From Tillus elongatus (taxonomy: Eukaryota > Arthropoda > Insecta > Coleoptera > Cleridae), in the NCBI GenBank assembly GCA_964006375.1, contig OZ023267.1, forward strand, positions 29,537,869 to 29,601,868: 64,000 nt of DNA. Reading direction: 5' to 3'. Within the stretch, counting starts at the first letter, position 1; every line of letters starts with the position of its first letter. The translations under genes were made by a program, and so were the position numbers. Below, one piece after another: positions 25,837 through 39,609 of this stretch. The notes under the pieces are model-generated. The model searched no databases, had not been told where the DNA came from, and saw only the letters and a list, made by a program, of their open reading frames with translations.

Positions 25837-25955
25837 ATATATATGTATCACACCGATAATTAAAAAAATAATGGGCCAATTTTGATTAAATTTGGTGAAT
25901 ACCTTCCTTTTGCAAATGGCTTGGATAAGTTCGTTAGGCAGGAAAATCGGCCTTC
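25640..25955 (+). repeat. HINE-like dispersed repeat, partial
   Basis: Left half (TTTAGTGAATTTTCTTTAAA, then the CCCCCAGAACACATATCC block), central (TA)n at about 25756-25833, and the start of the right half. Truncated at about 25955 within the P-type element. Confidence 0.7.
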
Positions 25956-26089
25956 TATTTTCTTCAAAATTATGACTGCAATATTTATCGAGTAATATAT
26001 TAATTTTAACAATAATAAAGGTTTACAAAATAGGAAGTTAAGAAGAATTATTCACCTTCTTTCCGCATGAGCAAGAGCTTATTCATGCC

Positions 26090-26390
26090 AGAAGTAGAAG
26101 ACACTGGAGAACTTAAAACTAATGGGGACACTGCGTTTTTAATACCCTTCTTCCACTTGGGTAAATAAAAAAAGTCTTTATGAAAATGCTGTGAACATAA
26201 ATAAGAATATTTCGGCAGCGTATCCGATTTTCTATATAAGGCAGCGCACCATGTTTATCTCCTTTTTTTTTTAGTAGATGGAAACCTAAAAATAGTGCCA
26301 AACTGACGTGCCGCCACTGAAAATCGCAAACAGCAATGTCCTTAGGCATGCAGAGACATCGTTGCCACATCCCCAGCTAATCTCCTACAA
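26090..26390 (-). pseudogene. THAP zinc finger of P-type transposase
   Basis: In the minus strand, one frame gives IFRFPSTKKK and, after a short shift, WCAALYRKSDTLPKYSYLCS, QHFHKDFFYLPKW, resembling THAP domains (FRFP..., W...., YSxLCSxHF). The N-terminal C2 part (RCLCMPKD) is upstream. The frame shifts at the A-run near 26270. DNA-binding is the family role. Confidence 0.7.
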
Positions 26391-26762
26391 GCAATATACG
26401 TTTTCATCATTTTGCAAAAACAAAACTCAAAACCTTTATTGAAAATCAAGGTAACACAGAAATAAATTCTCAGTATACTTACATACTATTCACAGACAAA
26501 TACAAGCCACAACTGTCGGTTAATACAAATCTAGATACCTCACATGCAGCAAGATAAAGATTTTAAATTGAGTTTTCTGGTTATATTTACATAAAGAAGG
26601 GAGAAACCAAGTAATATAACGTTAGTAAATATTTACATTCATAAATAAGCCCTAATGTAAGTGTAATGTCTTAAGTAACAGAAAAGTAATAAATTTATTA
26701 TTCTCAACTTGTCATCATATTCGGCGATTTAAGGATGAATTATCACATAGCGGCAACGCTTG

Positions 26763-26872
26763 AGTCACCACCCAATCAGAGCAGAGGACCGATGTAAACA
26801 CAGAGTCCCTTGAATGTTGGTTTCAAACAATTCGGCTGTGTGCCCAGTCTATTCTCTGATATATAGTCAAAG
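26763..26872. repeat. Right inverted repeat of P-type element
   Basis: Reads ...TGTTGGTTTCAAACAA...CTGATATATAGTCAAAG and matches, inverted, the segment at 22479-22590 over about 105 bp with scattered differences. Confidence 0.7.
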
Positions 26873-28749
<1,877 letters not shown>

Positions 28750-29985
28750 CACTGAGTAACGGGTAGACAGACATGCGGACAACGGAAACTATGAATGCGG
28801 TTAATGCAATGACAATGGCAATGCCATTGGGTTCATGAATGTGTGTATGTTGTATGTTTTTTATCCGTGTCTGACTTGAGAATGGCGCGTAGTTAAAAAA
28901 AATGCCAGGAAATTGTAAAGGGGTACTAGAGTGCCAAATCTGAAGACACAGTGCTAAATCTGGCACGATCGTGCTAGCAGGAACAACACTGTAGTTTTAC
29001 CCACACACGTTTGAGGTTATTTGAGGGTTGCTCTGCACGTGCGTGTACCTTCCCGTTGGTAGGTGGGGAAGACGTTGCTGTAATTCAGTTAGCGAAATAT
29101 TTCTATACGTTACATGTCATTGTGGTCTCACAGACCCCACCCGACGATTCATGAACGTTTTCTGTGAGGTACAAATTATTTTTATAAGGTAAATCGCAGC
29201 TTTTATGTAAGTATTTTGAACATCAATAGCTCATACAAAATAGTAAGTACTAAAAATAGTTTATGATACAACGTAGAAATATAAATTAATTTAAATACAT
29301 CTTAAAGAAATAGAATGTTAACAAAAACGATGAAGTATAAACTGACGATGAAATAGGCTATGACAGATTCTGGTTCAGAAATAGATCATTGTGGACAAAG
29401 TGATCACAATCTGATACTAAGGAGGAACTAAATGAAGTGCCAATTTTTTCTCAAGAAAGGTTTATCTTGCTCCTTTCTGCCGCACTGTCCATGCAATCTC
29501 GAATGGTATCAAGTGTAAAAATATAGGGGCAATTAAAATGTATGACCGTAACATAAACATTCCCAGATATGAATCTTCGTCGGCGTTCCTATTGTAGTGA
29601 CAGTGACACGTTTGGAGATAAATAAGAATTCATCACAACATAATAAGCAATCTGTGACAGTTTATTTTACATATACTACTACACTACTTACTGGTTGTAA
29701 CGAATTTCACAGTTTTCTTTCCCCCATGATTTTTTTTTCTGTTCTGGCCTGGAGATGAACTCATTCAGTCACAGTCAGCATGATTTTTGCCATGTAGTAT
29801 TTATAATAGGCAGACCCGCACTTAGATGGTCGCTGGTTTTTATCAATGATATTTATTATATTTGTGTGAGAGGAAACGAAATATATTGAAATATTTCGAT
29901 CTATCCCTAATCGGCACAAGAATAATCGAGAGTATACTGTATTGTGGAGTAAAGCGTAACACACTCTCCGGCGTGTTCTCCACTT
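28750..29985. other. spacer, possible piggyBac-like end
   Basis: No gene recognised. At 29131-29152, GGTCTCACAGACCCCACCCG resembles the inverse of 19066-19088, hinting at terminal repeats of an old DNA transposon. A short frame near 29350-29430 (acidic, MTDSGSEIDHCGQSDHN) could be a transposase N-terminus but is too short to name. Confidence 0.3.
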
Positions 29986-29987
29986 CC

Positions 29988-31090
29988 TCACGGTGCCTCC
30001 TTCTTGGCGTCCCTGAGTCTTTTGTTATAGGTCGTTAGGGCCTGTCTATATTCATCCCATGCTCCCGACCTTTTGGCTGCGTTAAACAGATTACGAACCT
30101 GTGTCCTCCTTTGCCTGAGGTCCTCGTTCCACCACGGGACGTTCCTGGTGGAAGCCCTCATTTTTAAGGGGGCAGTTGGCGTTCTAGGCCGAGGTGATTG
30201 CGTCTCGCAATTAGGCTGCCGAAATCTCAAGGTCTATTGAATTGTCTATGGTACTCTTAACCCCCCGCGGTTCCACTGCTAGGTCTGCCCTGTAGGCTTC
30301 CCAGTCCGCCTTGCGAGGGTCCCCGTACCATACCGTTTGTCTTTCGATTTTGGCAATTTCAAAGCGGATGTATCTGTGGTCTGAGCTACTCACTTCCCCA
30401 GACACAGCCCAGTTCATAACGAAACCACCCAGAGACTGGGTGGAAATTGTTAGATCTAAAACTTCCTCACGCCGTGTTGTGACGAAGGTCGGTTTATTAC
30501 CTCTGTTCAAAATGTCTAAATTAAATGTCATAAAGAATTGTAGAAGTGCCTCACCCCTAGAGTTTGTGTCCGAGCTTCCCCACAACTCATGGTGCGCGTT
30601 CGCACCCATGCCGATGATGGTCTGCCAACCACCTGCTCTGCTACCCACCATCAGCTGCTCCAATTCCTTGGGTGGAGGAGGGTCCGTACTGTCCCCTGGC
30701 AGATAGGCTGACCCGACAGTAATGTCCCTCGGCCCATCCGCTCCTCCACATCAGATTTTGATCGTTGCCAGGTCCCTGGAACAGAAATTCATTAAAGGCA
30801 GAAACTCTATTCCTTCCCTGGCAAAAATGCAGGCCCTCTGGTTCTCGCTGGATCTGCTGTAGATGATCTTTCCAGCAGCTTCGCCGAGTCCCTTGATCTC
30901 TGCTTTATAAGAGTACGGTTCCTGGAGAAGGGCCACATCCGTGTTCCTCAGAGCCATCAGTAGTCCGGCCGTGGCTGCCCTACTGTGTTGGAGATTGACC
31001 TGAAGGAACCTAAGTCCCATCAACCCCTGGTTGCTTCCCTAGTGGGCGGCACGAATCTGTAGCCGGAGCCACTCCTCGAGCCTCATTGGT
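29988..31090 (-). mobile_element. R1-clade LINE, endonuclease part
   Basis: Minus-strand frames: 31023-30751 (GLRFLQVNLQHSRAATAGL, then ALLQEPY), 30663-30211 (IIGMGANAHHELWGS, LDLTIST, SSDHRYIRFEI) and 30230-29988 (VPWWNEDLRQRR). These are the apurinic endonuclease N-terminal strand, the QEP and D-A-N-A-H motifs, the SDH catalytic motif, and the linker before RT. RT is missing. The plus-strand element at 56700-58846 is the same family. Confidence 0.85.
30211..30663 (-). pseudogene. LINE apurinic endonuclease domain
   Basis: Contains the D/N-A-N-A-H motif as GANAHHELWG (one expected Asp is Gly), the LDLTI strand and SDHRYI near the end, as in R1-type target-nicking endonucleases. It is separated by a stop from the N-terminal frame at 31023-30751. 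The Asp to Gly change in the active-site motif is further evidence of decay. Confidence 0.8.
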
Positions 31091-31584
31091 TTATATGATC
31101 TTCATGTTGTTCCCACGAGAATGGGGAAAATACTGTCCACTCCATCAGAACCGCCTGTGTGGTGCAAGGCAGGTTACTCTGGAGGGTTTCCCGGTACTCC
31201 AGATGTTCCATTCACGACACCATCACCCTGGTGCCATAAATTTTAATGCCAATATATTTTGTCAGTCTGAATTTTGGGCCTGAGGGACCTGAACTGACCT
31301 GACCCGACCGTTCAGGTGATTATTCTTCACTAGACTACTGGAGGGTTACTTAACCATACATCGAGTGTCACCCCTCGCCATGACTTCTGCGAATACTATA
31401 TAAATCTCCAAGGAAAGAACTGTAAACCTTTTGTTGTATTTATATCACAACAGTTATCTATTTGAAGCAACAAATAATTGGACGGGCATTTTTAATTACA
31501 ATAGCACTCTAGTTTTGAATGTACATTTCTTATTAAGTATAGGTATGTGTAAAAAAATACATTAAAATAAACTCACTTTATTAT
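31091..31584. other. LINE 5' region and NPC2 3' flank
   Basis: 31091-31240 matches, inverted, 56700-56880 upstream of the plus-strand R1-type element (CCGGTACTCCAG, AAGGCAGGTTACTCTGGAGG), so it is LINE 5' untranslated sequence. 31240-31580 has no gene; the NPC2 cleavage site should lie within it. Confidence 0.5.
31577..31582 (-). terminator. Polyadenylation signal AATAAA of NPC2-like gene
   Basis: Minus-strand AATAAA begins 3 bases after the stop codon of the NPC2-like gene. A second A/T-rich run follows at about 31560. Confidence 0.5.
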
Positions 31585-31841
31585 TTATCTAACTAATTTA
31601 ACTTTAACAATAACACAACACTCATCTTTAGAGTCTTCTGCATTCCACACCCTCCATTTAACATTGTAGTTGCTTAGTGGAAATGATGGTGCTAAATACA
31701 GGTCATAATTGTAAGAATACTTTTCTCCAGACTTCAAGGGACAAGTTGTAGACTGGCAACCATCGGTCTGCATACCAGGCATGGGAAGGTCCACAAAACT
31801 TGAAGAATAAGCTTGCTGTTCTAATTTTTCTGCTGTGAACT
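31585..31841 (-). CDS. NPC2-like ML-domain protein, exon 3 (C-terminal)
   Basis: Last coding exon, 257 bases, following an acceptor TATCTCCGCAG. It encodes residues 72-156. Landmarks: FTAEKLEQQAY, VDLPMPGMQTDGC (Cys100), TTCPL (Cys105), the hydrophobic strand YSYNYDLYL, VKWRVWN and a final ECCVIVKVKLVR (Cys146, Cys147). In the NPC2 family the C100/C105-type pair closes the loop next to the lipid pocket, and the last Cys pairs with an N-terminal Cys. The sequence is uninterrupted to a TAA at 31587-31585. A recognisable, conserved C-terminus with no decay argues for a functional gene. Confidence 0.92.
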
Positions 31842-32044
31842 CTGCGGAGATAATAAATTAATGATTTGTATTCTTTAATAACCTGAGTAACCTGTCTCCA
31901 TATACAGTACAAGTAGTATGCTTATTGTATAAAAATATACCATATAATTTTAGCCAATAATGTGATGATAATAATAATACATGAAGATATCAAGAGTCCA
32001 GTCCCAACCAGCGAGATTAACAAAATATTTGCAACCCTGCATTT

Positions 32045-33206
32045 TTTAATTTTTTTAAATTTTATTTCCACAACACACCCCGAGGGCTTACAGCCTAAAT
32101 ACTATCATACCGTGGGTGTCAAAAGGGGGAAAGAGGCAACTTGTTAATTCTGGACTTAAAGGTTCGGAGGAGAAGGAAAAACATGTGCCGGCAAGGAATT
32201 CCACAACTTGGAAGTCCTCGGGACAAAAGAGCGGGCATAACAAGATGTTCTATGTCTAGTGACCTGGACAGTAAAAGGGTGCATTCGCTCTGTTCCCCAG
32301 GTAGTTCTGTTGGGGGAGCAGGTGGAGGAACTATGGAAGAAAGCTCCTCTGAGCAGTGCCCGTGCAGATATCTATAAAAGAGAGAGAGAGAGAGAGAGAG
32401 GTCACCAACGGCACGTCGGTGGGCAAGGGATGGCAGCCTTTGGGTGAAGGTAGGATCACCGATGAGACGTATAGCTCTCTTCTAAATGGAGTCCATGATA
32501 GCGAGTGTAGAAGCGGCAGCGGCACCCCAGATGTGGGAGCGGTATTCGAGGTTTGGCCTTATTTGTTAAGTATACAAGGTATACAGCTTAGCTGGTGAAA
32601 AGTATTTTCGAGCCTGGAAGAGGAAACCTAATTTCTTAGCAGCCGCTTCTACAATTGATGTGACACGTTGGTGCCAATTGAGATTTCGATCAACAGAAAT
32701 TCCAACAAGTGAATAGGACTCATTACTTTGGTTAACTTGGTTGTTCATGTGATGGGTCTAGGGCTGGTGTATCTCTTATGAGATAGAAAGCAAGACTGAG
32801 ATTTGGTGGGGTTGAATTGTACAACATTTCTACTTCCCCAGTCTAATATTTTTTGGAGATCCACGGAGACAGAACCCTCCGTGAGTCTGCGATCCTCACC
32901 TAATTGGGCCAAAGAGACAGGCTTAGAATATTGTATATTTGAGTGGAGGGTGCTGTCGTCCGCGTAACTGTGAACTGGGTTGGATGTGCTAGAGGTTGAT
33001 GTGGAGAAGAAAAAAGTAGGGGCTAAATCTGAACCTTGAGGGACTCCTGCATTAATTGGATACAGTTTAGAGTAATGGACAGCCACGACAACAGAAATGC
33101 TCCGGTTGGAGAGGAAATTTGCTGTCCAGGTACAGAATTTTGGTGGTAGGCCATAGGCCGGAAGTTTAGTAAGCAACGCTGCGTGCCAGACCTGGTCGAA
33201 TGCTTT
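32045..33206 (-). mobile_element. jockey-like LINE, RT C-terminal half
   Basis: Minus-strand order is RT motif A remnant FPKAFDQVWHAALLTKLPAY (33206-33140), GVPQGSDLAPTFFF (motif B), VHSYADDSTLH (motif C, near 32960), a palm/thumb region (32748-32566), then a tail with YRYLHGHCSEEL-like and IPCRHMFFLLLRTFKSRINK, typical of the C-terminus of jockey/CR1 elements. It ends in an A-rich run near 32050. It is 5'-truncated exactly at the end of the neighbouring pogo-like element. A (GA)n tract (32376-32400) interrupts the tail. Confidence 0.8.
32745..33176 (-). pseudogene. LINE reverse transcriptase palm fragment
   Basis: A 143-codon open frame with GVPQGSDLAPTFFFSTST and YADDSTLHSN. RT motif B and catalytic motif C are intact, but the fingers and the motif A Asp lie upstream and the copy stops at 33206. 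Without an endonuclease and ORF1 it cannot move by itself. Confidence 0.8.
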
Positions 33207-33804
33207 GGGGAAGTTTGCCTATGTGTGCTTATGTTGGACCCCCATAAGGAAATTTCCAAATATCTTAATTATTTATACATCTCTTGAATGCTGCTACAGG
33301 TAAGTGTGTGCTTACTAGGTACTGTTTTTAATTTAAGAAAGTTTTCTTTTCAAAAAAGACTTCTTTTTCAAATTTGGACTTTTTTTAACCTGTCAAGTGG
33401 GCCATCATAAGCACATATGCGCTTATGATGGCACCCTTAATTTACCTATGATGGACCACGTGCAATTATACACCAATTCTCTATATTTGATAGATTATTG
33501 ATGATTATCCGTTTCAATATGTAAAAAATAATGTTCTAGGTAATAAGTATATAAATAAATAGCATTCTTCTGAACTAATTTTATTAAAAAAACATAAATC
33601 AGTAATTCGATTTCAATACCTAAACCAAATAGATACATTTATAAACTCAAAAATATTGTCAGAAAAAACTAAAACTTAATTCTTTGGTCTTTAAATAAAA
33701 ATAGTTATAAACTCAAAAACAATATTACAAAAAAAAACTAAAAGTTAATTCGTTGGTTTTTAATTAGGGAAATCAGTCTTTTTAAAAAGTTAATTCGTTG
33801 GTTT

Positions 33805-34588
33805 TTAATTAGGGAAATCAGTCTTTTTAAAAACACAATTCACATACAAAACTTTTGCAGCGATTATCAACTCCTGCACATTCAGTGTGGTATCAGCGTC
33901 TACAATTCTGGCAGCGTATCCACTTTTCTCCACATCGAGAATGAGAATAAACTTCGTTGCAGTAAATGCAAGCTGCGTCATCTTCACCAATTAAATTTTC
34001 GAAAACAGGCTCATCTTCATCACTGGAACTGTCTTGGCTCCTAAATATTTTCTTTGTTTCTCTTTCTGCCCATCAACTTCGTTCTGCTTTCGCTTCAACC
34101 GTTATTTTCTTCGCCTTTGGTATTTCAATTTCTGGTGTTGAATTTAGGAAACCAGTTTTTCCCCGCTTCCTTCCTCTTTTTTGTATTTTAGTATTTACAG
34201 CCAACAGAAAAGGACATATATCTTTTATGGAAGTGTTGAGAGGTGATGTTAATGGTGTATTACCAGACATTTCAGGTTCCTGTAAGTTTTCTAACCGTGT
34301 TTCAAGCGGGGATTCATTACTAGATGATGATCCTGGCTGCTGATCATTTTCTAATTGCCGTTGTTGATTTTCCGATACCTGGCTTTGTTTGTTATTTGAA
34401 AGTTGTCTGTCAGTTGTTATTGATGGTGAAAACATCCAGTCCTCAAATGCATCGGGGTTAAAAGGATGTATTCCAGTTTTCCTGAATGCATTTATTGCGT
34501 TAACAGGCAGTGCACTTTTCATGTAAGCACGGTTAAATATACTTGCTATTTTGAAAGGTGTTACTGTTTTCCCGGGATTTTGGCGCAA
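33805..34588 (-). pseudogene. pogo-like transposase, C-terminal part
   Basis: 34588-34073 is one open frame: LRQNPGKTVTPFKIASIFNR, AFRKTGIHPFNPDAF (the conserved end of pogo/Tigger DDE proteins), then a Ser/Gln-rich linker and a basic stretch. After a frame change, IYCNEVYSHSRCGEKWIRCQ and FVCELC (33990-33810) resemble the PHD-like zinc motif that ends many pogo-type transposases. Confidence 0.75.
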
Positions 34589-34599
34589 TCACATTTGGA

Positions 34600-35616
34600 T
34601 TTCTGGCCCGTAATAAGTTTGAAGTGGGCGAAAAAAACCAACGTCTAAAGGTTGAACATGGTGGCTGCAGTGAGCAGGAAAACACAAGACCACAATACCA
34701 TTTGCCTTTGAAAACTCCAAAGCTTCAAGACCCTTATGACTGCTACGGCCGTCTAGTAGTAAAATAACCTTGTTTCCATGTGATGCTTTAGTATACCTTA
34801 AAATGTTGTAGCCATTTACAAAAAATGTCTACCGCCATCCAACCTTTTTCTTGAGCAAAAGATAGGCTTCCAGAAGGTGCGCCACTCATGAGTTCCTCTT
34901 TGAGCCTTTGTCGTGGAAATATAAGAGCAGGTGGTACATATGCTCCAATGACATTCATTGCACACACTACATTCACATGTTGACCACGCTCAGCGCTGCT
35001 AAGAGCACCCACTTGTTTATGACCCTTAGCTGCGTAGACTTTTTGAGACATCTTCTGCACCATCGTCAAACCGGACTCATCCATATTGTATATGCTTTCA
35101 GGGGAAAATTGTGCTTATCAAAAACATTGGCTAATGCAGTAAAGTAAGCGCATATATTTGGTTTATTGAATGTCTGGGCTCTAGCCAACGAAGTGTTTCC
35201 CGGTGTTCTCAGCGATATCTGGGGATTACGTTTTAAGAAACGTCTGACCCATTTCCATCCTACCATTTAACATTCACAGTTGAAATTATGTTTGATTTGA
35301 TTTTGTCTGCTACTTCAAATGCAAGCTGTCGTAATTCTCTACTAGTAAGGCCAAAAAATCGTGTTTCCATATCTATAATATGATCAGCGATTTATTTTTC
35401 TACTTCAGCAGGCAATGTGGTTCTGCGTCCCCCTAAGTCACCTTTGGAACACCCTTCTTGTTTATAATGTCGTCCGCGGAGAGTCGTTTTAGGAATATTA
35501 AAAGGTTTTGCAGCTAATTTGAAACCCATATTTTTGTTTTGTACACTATACATGGCTGGAGGCATATCTCTTTCATCCCACTGCTGCCTCTGGTTAGCCA
35601 TATCTACGAGAAACAA
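34600..35616 (-). pseudogene. pogo-like transposase, DNA-binding and DDE parts
   Basis: Minus-strand frames: 35616-35392 with AAKPFNIPKTTLRGRH (psq/HTH), 35266-35066 with WVRRFLKRNPQISL, 35084-34788 with MDESGLTMVQ (first catalytic Asp) and PPALIFPRQR. Then, by shifting frame, ILLLDGRSSHKG (second Asp) and HCSHHVQPLD (third). All three acidic positions remain recognisable although the frame is broken at least three times. Confidence 0.75.
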
Positions 35617-36330
35617 CTATAAAAATTCCGAAACATCGACCATCGTTTTTGTGGTTCTATGTTGGACCCCTTTGGAAAGGGTCCATCATAGGAATCCACT
35701 GTGCGGTCCAACATAGGGGTATGCGCACAGTCATGCCTTTAATTCGATAACATTATAACATTTGTGTTGCTTACTCTAACCTCGAAATTGAAGTATCATT
35801 CGATTCATAACAAGCAGTTATACGTAATATATAAAAAACAATTCATAGTAAAGTTTCACAGATGAATAAATGACAATAAACCAAAGCCGTTATGTTAGAT
35901 CAAGACTTACCGTTTGTGGTTTTTATTCACTGCGCTGATATTTCTTATTCTACACGTTCAATATTTCACTACGACTAAATAATATAAGCATGTTGCACGA
36001 ACCAAGCGAGTCTGAAGAAAGAAATCCGCGAGGGATTTGAAAATACGAGATGTGGTCCATCATGGGCAGAGGTCCGACTAAGGCACACTTCCCCTACCAC
36101 AGACTGGTTGACGTTTAGAAGTGAAATAATTGTTTATTGTTGGAGTGTTTGATTTTTTTTATCTCACGTTCGACCGGCAGTGAAACAATTTTTACATAAA
36201 TCTGCTAACTAATTGTAACTAACGATCATGCAGCTTTAAAACAAAAATGTAGCAATTATGCGCCCTTAACTTTAGACATGCCATATTATTATGATGCAAA
36301 ATGAATTATTTGAACATTTGATATACTTAC

Positions 36331-36456
36331 TTGGGGTGAAGTCAAAAGATAGAGTTGAGGTGGTACCTTTTTTCATTTTGCAAGGTAAACTTTGAGCAGC
36401 TTCAGGACATGGTGTCAAACGCACCTCTTCTATACTACACTTACTGCTGTCGCTCT
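36331..36456 (-). CDS. NPC2-like ML-domain protein, exon 2
   Basis: A 126-base exon bounded by TTTTTTTTCAG and GTAAGTATAT on the minus strand, phase 1 on both sides. It encodes residues 30-71: ESDSSKCSIEEVRLTPCPEA, then LPCKMKKGTTSTLSFDFTP. Cys36, Cys46 and Cys55 match the N-terminal Cys of NPC2 proteins; TPCP...C is the signature loop, and KKGTTSTLSFDFTP is the strand that opens the ML fold. It is too short for a standalone ORF and is found only through the splice sites and family pattern. Confidence 0.9.
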
Positions 36457-37325
36457 CTGAAAAAAAATCTTATTTGATTTGAAGCCTACTTTTAGTACAT
36501 ATACTGACTTTCAAAAAAAATCCTAAAACGCGGTAAGGGTTGATCAATTGGAATAAAATGTATATACATATGTGTGCAGTGCCGGCCCGAGGCAAGTTTT
36601 AGGATTGAGCAAGATTCAATTTTGGCGCCCCTCCTTGCTTGCTTGCGACGGCAGGGGATGTAACCATGGCGGGGTAGCTGGGGGACAATCGACCAGCACG
36701 CGTCTCGCGTCTCACAGATAAGCAGCCTATTTCGGAACTCGCAGCGAGACCTCGAAGCCATTTTCTCCTTTTTCTAACTTGTTTAGATAAAGGAAATAGA
36801 GCTTCAAGTGCTTTCATCTGTCATGTATTATTTATATATTCGATCAGTGGTGAAAGTTTTAGAATTTGTCATCCGCAAACTAGCCACACGCCCGCAATAG
36901 TCGCAATTAAAAGATCTTAAAGCGAATAAAAAACATTTTCTCTGCCTCTGAGGCGCCACCCGGGACTTAGCGCCTAGAGCGGCCACTCCGCTTTCCCTAT
37001 AGTAGGGCCGGCACTGAACGCGTGTGCTTAATTAAACTTAAAAAATGATTACATTTTCAAACTAAAATATTAAAAGTAAACAAAGTTATTAAATAATGAG
37101 TTGATTCGCTGTGGCTTTTTATGCATTCGATAAATTTTCGAGGCATGCTTGACATTAAATAAACGCGCATGTTGTACGTTCTAAAGTAATCAGTTAACAA
37201 TTATCCTAAGAGTTATAAGACTAGGACGTCTTCACAGATGCAAACTTGCTTGTTAGCGAAAATGTCTATGCGACATGATAAACAAACTGCAAAAAAAAAA
37301 CAACACAAAAACAACCATAATATTA
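36457..37325. other. NPC2 intron 1, 3' end
   Basis: Contains a segment (36580-37020) with GTGCCGGCCC...GCCGGCAC-like ends (AGTGCCGGCCCGAGGCAAG at 36579 and GGGCCGGCACTGAACG at 37005), which could be an old hAT-type insertion of about 440 bp without ORF. Confidence 0.4.
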
Positions 37326-37333
37326 GGGTAGAG

Positions 37334-38076
37334 CAGGGGCGGCTCCTCAATAAGTGCTCCCGTGCGCGCGCACTGCCGCCTGTCGTGGAAAAAACAATAT
37401 TTTTGCTATGCTATATTTTAATAAATTTTTATTTACTTTTTTACCTCCTGCATTCAACAAACAAAATTAGTATATCGAGGATCGCAGAGAGTCGGCAGCC
37501 ATTATTATAGAATCAGAATAAGTATAGTGTTAATCGTTGCAGACGTTATCTACATCCATATCCATATAAAGCAGGCGGGCGGCGGTGTGTATTTTTCGGC
37601 GCTCTCACGAATCTCACGAAATGCGATACTTCAGTGCGAAATGATCGCCGAATATTGATGTCTTCGTCGAAAACGACCGAATAATTGTGCGCTATAAAAT
37701 TACACACTTCCAGTTTCTACTGGACTTTCGGCAGAGCGTGTGTACCTACTACGTAGTAATTTTCGTCTTCGCGTCGGATTGATTTTTAATTAGATCATTT
37801 CGTTGTTGTTTACATGTTCTAACAAGATAATTACTATTATTATGGTGGTTACTATTTCGGGTTGCTTAATAAGTGGACAAAATAATTGTGATACTGTGAT
37901 TAATTCAGTGGATATTTTAAATTTAAAGGTTAACTTTGTAAGGGACTTCTTAACTACTATAACGTATAACTAACTAGAGGAAAACTTGATAAGTAGTTAA
38001 TAATTTGCAAAAATTTTTTCAAATGAACGCGAACTAGGACCCCTAGAACCCCCATATCCGGTGTCAGTTGCAATTT

Positions 38077-38164
<88 letters not shown>

Positions 38165-38607
38165 ATCCAACCGATAACTCAAAAAAATAAGCAACTGATT
38201 TCGATTAAACTCGGCAAGTGCCTTATTAATGGCTTGGACGAGTTCGTTAGTCAGGAAAATCGGATAACGTTTTCCGAGAAAATTTTGAGTTTTGTTTAAA
38301 AAAGATCTTTTTCTCCGAAAATTACAAAGGTATTTTAATAAAATTGGGTGGATATGTTATGGATTGAGTTATTCAAATTTTGAGTTTTCTTTCGAAAAAT
38401 TTTTTTTTTCTCCGAAAATTACAAAGCAGTTTAGATGAAATTTGGTGGATATGTTGCCCTGGGTAAGACCCTACTGTACACCAAAATTCAACTTTCTAAG
38501 TTCGTAGAAACTTGAGTTATTCAAATTTGAAGCATTTAATAAAAATGTACTACCCGAACTTTTTTTTCTTGCGCACCCCCAATGAATTAAGGCACGAGCC
38601 GCTACTG
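37334..38607 (+). mobile_element. Non-autonomous hAT, TIR CAGGGGCGG/CAGTAGCGG, copy 1
   Basis: Left end CAGGGGCGGCTCCTCAATAA and right end, reversed, CAGTAGCGGCTCGTGCCTTA. Exact 8-bp target duplication GGGTAGAG at 37326-37333 and 38608-38615. 1.27 kb, no transposase. It contains a HINE-like repeat at 38000-38545. A second copy, carrying different cargo, is at 51402-54402 in inverted orientation. Confidence 0.9.
38000..38545 (+). repeat. HINE-like dispersed repeat in hAT
   Basis: Left half with GGACCCCTAGAACCCCCATA, central (TA)n 38084-38158, right half with AACTCGGCAAGTGCC and GAGTTCGTTAGTCAGG, ending in the region before the ACTACC terminal block. Confidence 0.75.
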
Positions 38608-38944
38608 GGGTAGAGCATCATAAAGTGAACAATAATTGGTAGCACAACACACAACAGAATTAAGACTGTGAAAGAAATAAAACCCAGAGTAATTGACAGT
38701 CCGGAGAGAAAATACCCTCGAAAAAATAACAAACAGAAACAAAACCGCCACAAGTAAAACGTATGCACGCGCATCGTCTGTTGCAAGTTGCAAAACACAA
38801 AATTCTTCCGCGGCCGCAGCGAGCGACGCCAAACATCCGAGGCGACCCCACCGACAAGAATCAAAAACAACCAATCAGAGCGTGTGACTTGGTCCCATAA
38901 CCATGATAACAAAATATTTTAAAGCTACAACCGGCCCTCCCTGA

Positions 38945-39560
38945 CCATCGATCAACCAACAAATGATTTATGCTATCCTGAGGAATGTTATCCCAGACTT
39001 CTTGAATTCAGTGACAAAGGTCAATTAGGTTATTTTCTGGTTGGGGTAAATTACCCAGTCGATTGCTAATTATATTCTCACACATGTTCGATTGGTGACA
39101 AGTCTGGGGAAAAAGAAGTCCATAGAAGCAGGCTCACGTTATTTTATTGTAAGAACCTTGTAGTAACCCTTGTTGTATGAGGATGTGCGTTGTCTTGTTG
39201 AAAAAGACGTTGAATTAACCCTCGTTGTAGAACAACAGGCGACGCAGTACGTTTCGTATTTGTAATCATTTGCATTCACATTTCTGTCCATAAAAACTGG
39301 TGGTGACCTGCTACTGTATGTTATCGCACCCAATACCATCACCCCCCATGTAAGGGCCACCGTGTGCCATTCCACAGCAAATTCTAAATGTCTGCATTCT
39401 GCTTGTAATCGTGTTACTCTTCTGCGACCATCGTGGGCCCAAAGACAGAATCAGGATTCGTCAGAGAACACAACACGATTCCATTCACCATCCCAATTTG
39501 ACCTGCCGCTCGACCTCTTAAGCCGAACAGCACTATGCTGAGGTGTCAGTGGGAGACATA
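38945..39560 (-). pseudogene. Tc1-like transposase fragment
   Basis: Minus-strand peptides in order: FSDESRFCLWAHDGRRRV (first catalytic Asp and flanking residues), EWHTVALTWGVMVLGAITYS, a region where the second Asp should be but the frame is broken, and NLPQPENN...VWDNIPQDSIN, the usual Tc1 C-terminus. Terminal repeats were not found. Dead copy inside NPC2 intron 1. Confidence 0.8.
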
Positions 39561-39609
39561 AACATATAAACCTTATAGAAGCAACTTTTTTACGAGACTC
39601 GAGACTATG

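Larger units (their letters stand above)
33207..36094 (-). mobile_element. pogo-like (Tc1/mariner superfamily) transposon
   Basis: 2.9 kb in NPC2 intron 2. Ends share GGGGAAGTNTGCC in inverted orientation (33207 left, 36094 right). TA follows the right end, the pogo target. Minus-strand coding order: a CENP-B/psq-type helix-turn-helix (35590-35390), an HTH_CENPB-like block (KWVRRFLKRNPQISLRTP, 35260-35170), the DDE domain (35084-34560) and a C-terminal Cys-rich motif (CIYCNEVYS... 33990-33810). Several frameshifts and stops make it inactive. The left end abuts a truncated LINE rather than a TA. Confidence 0.8.
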
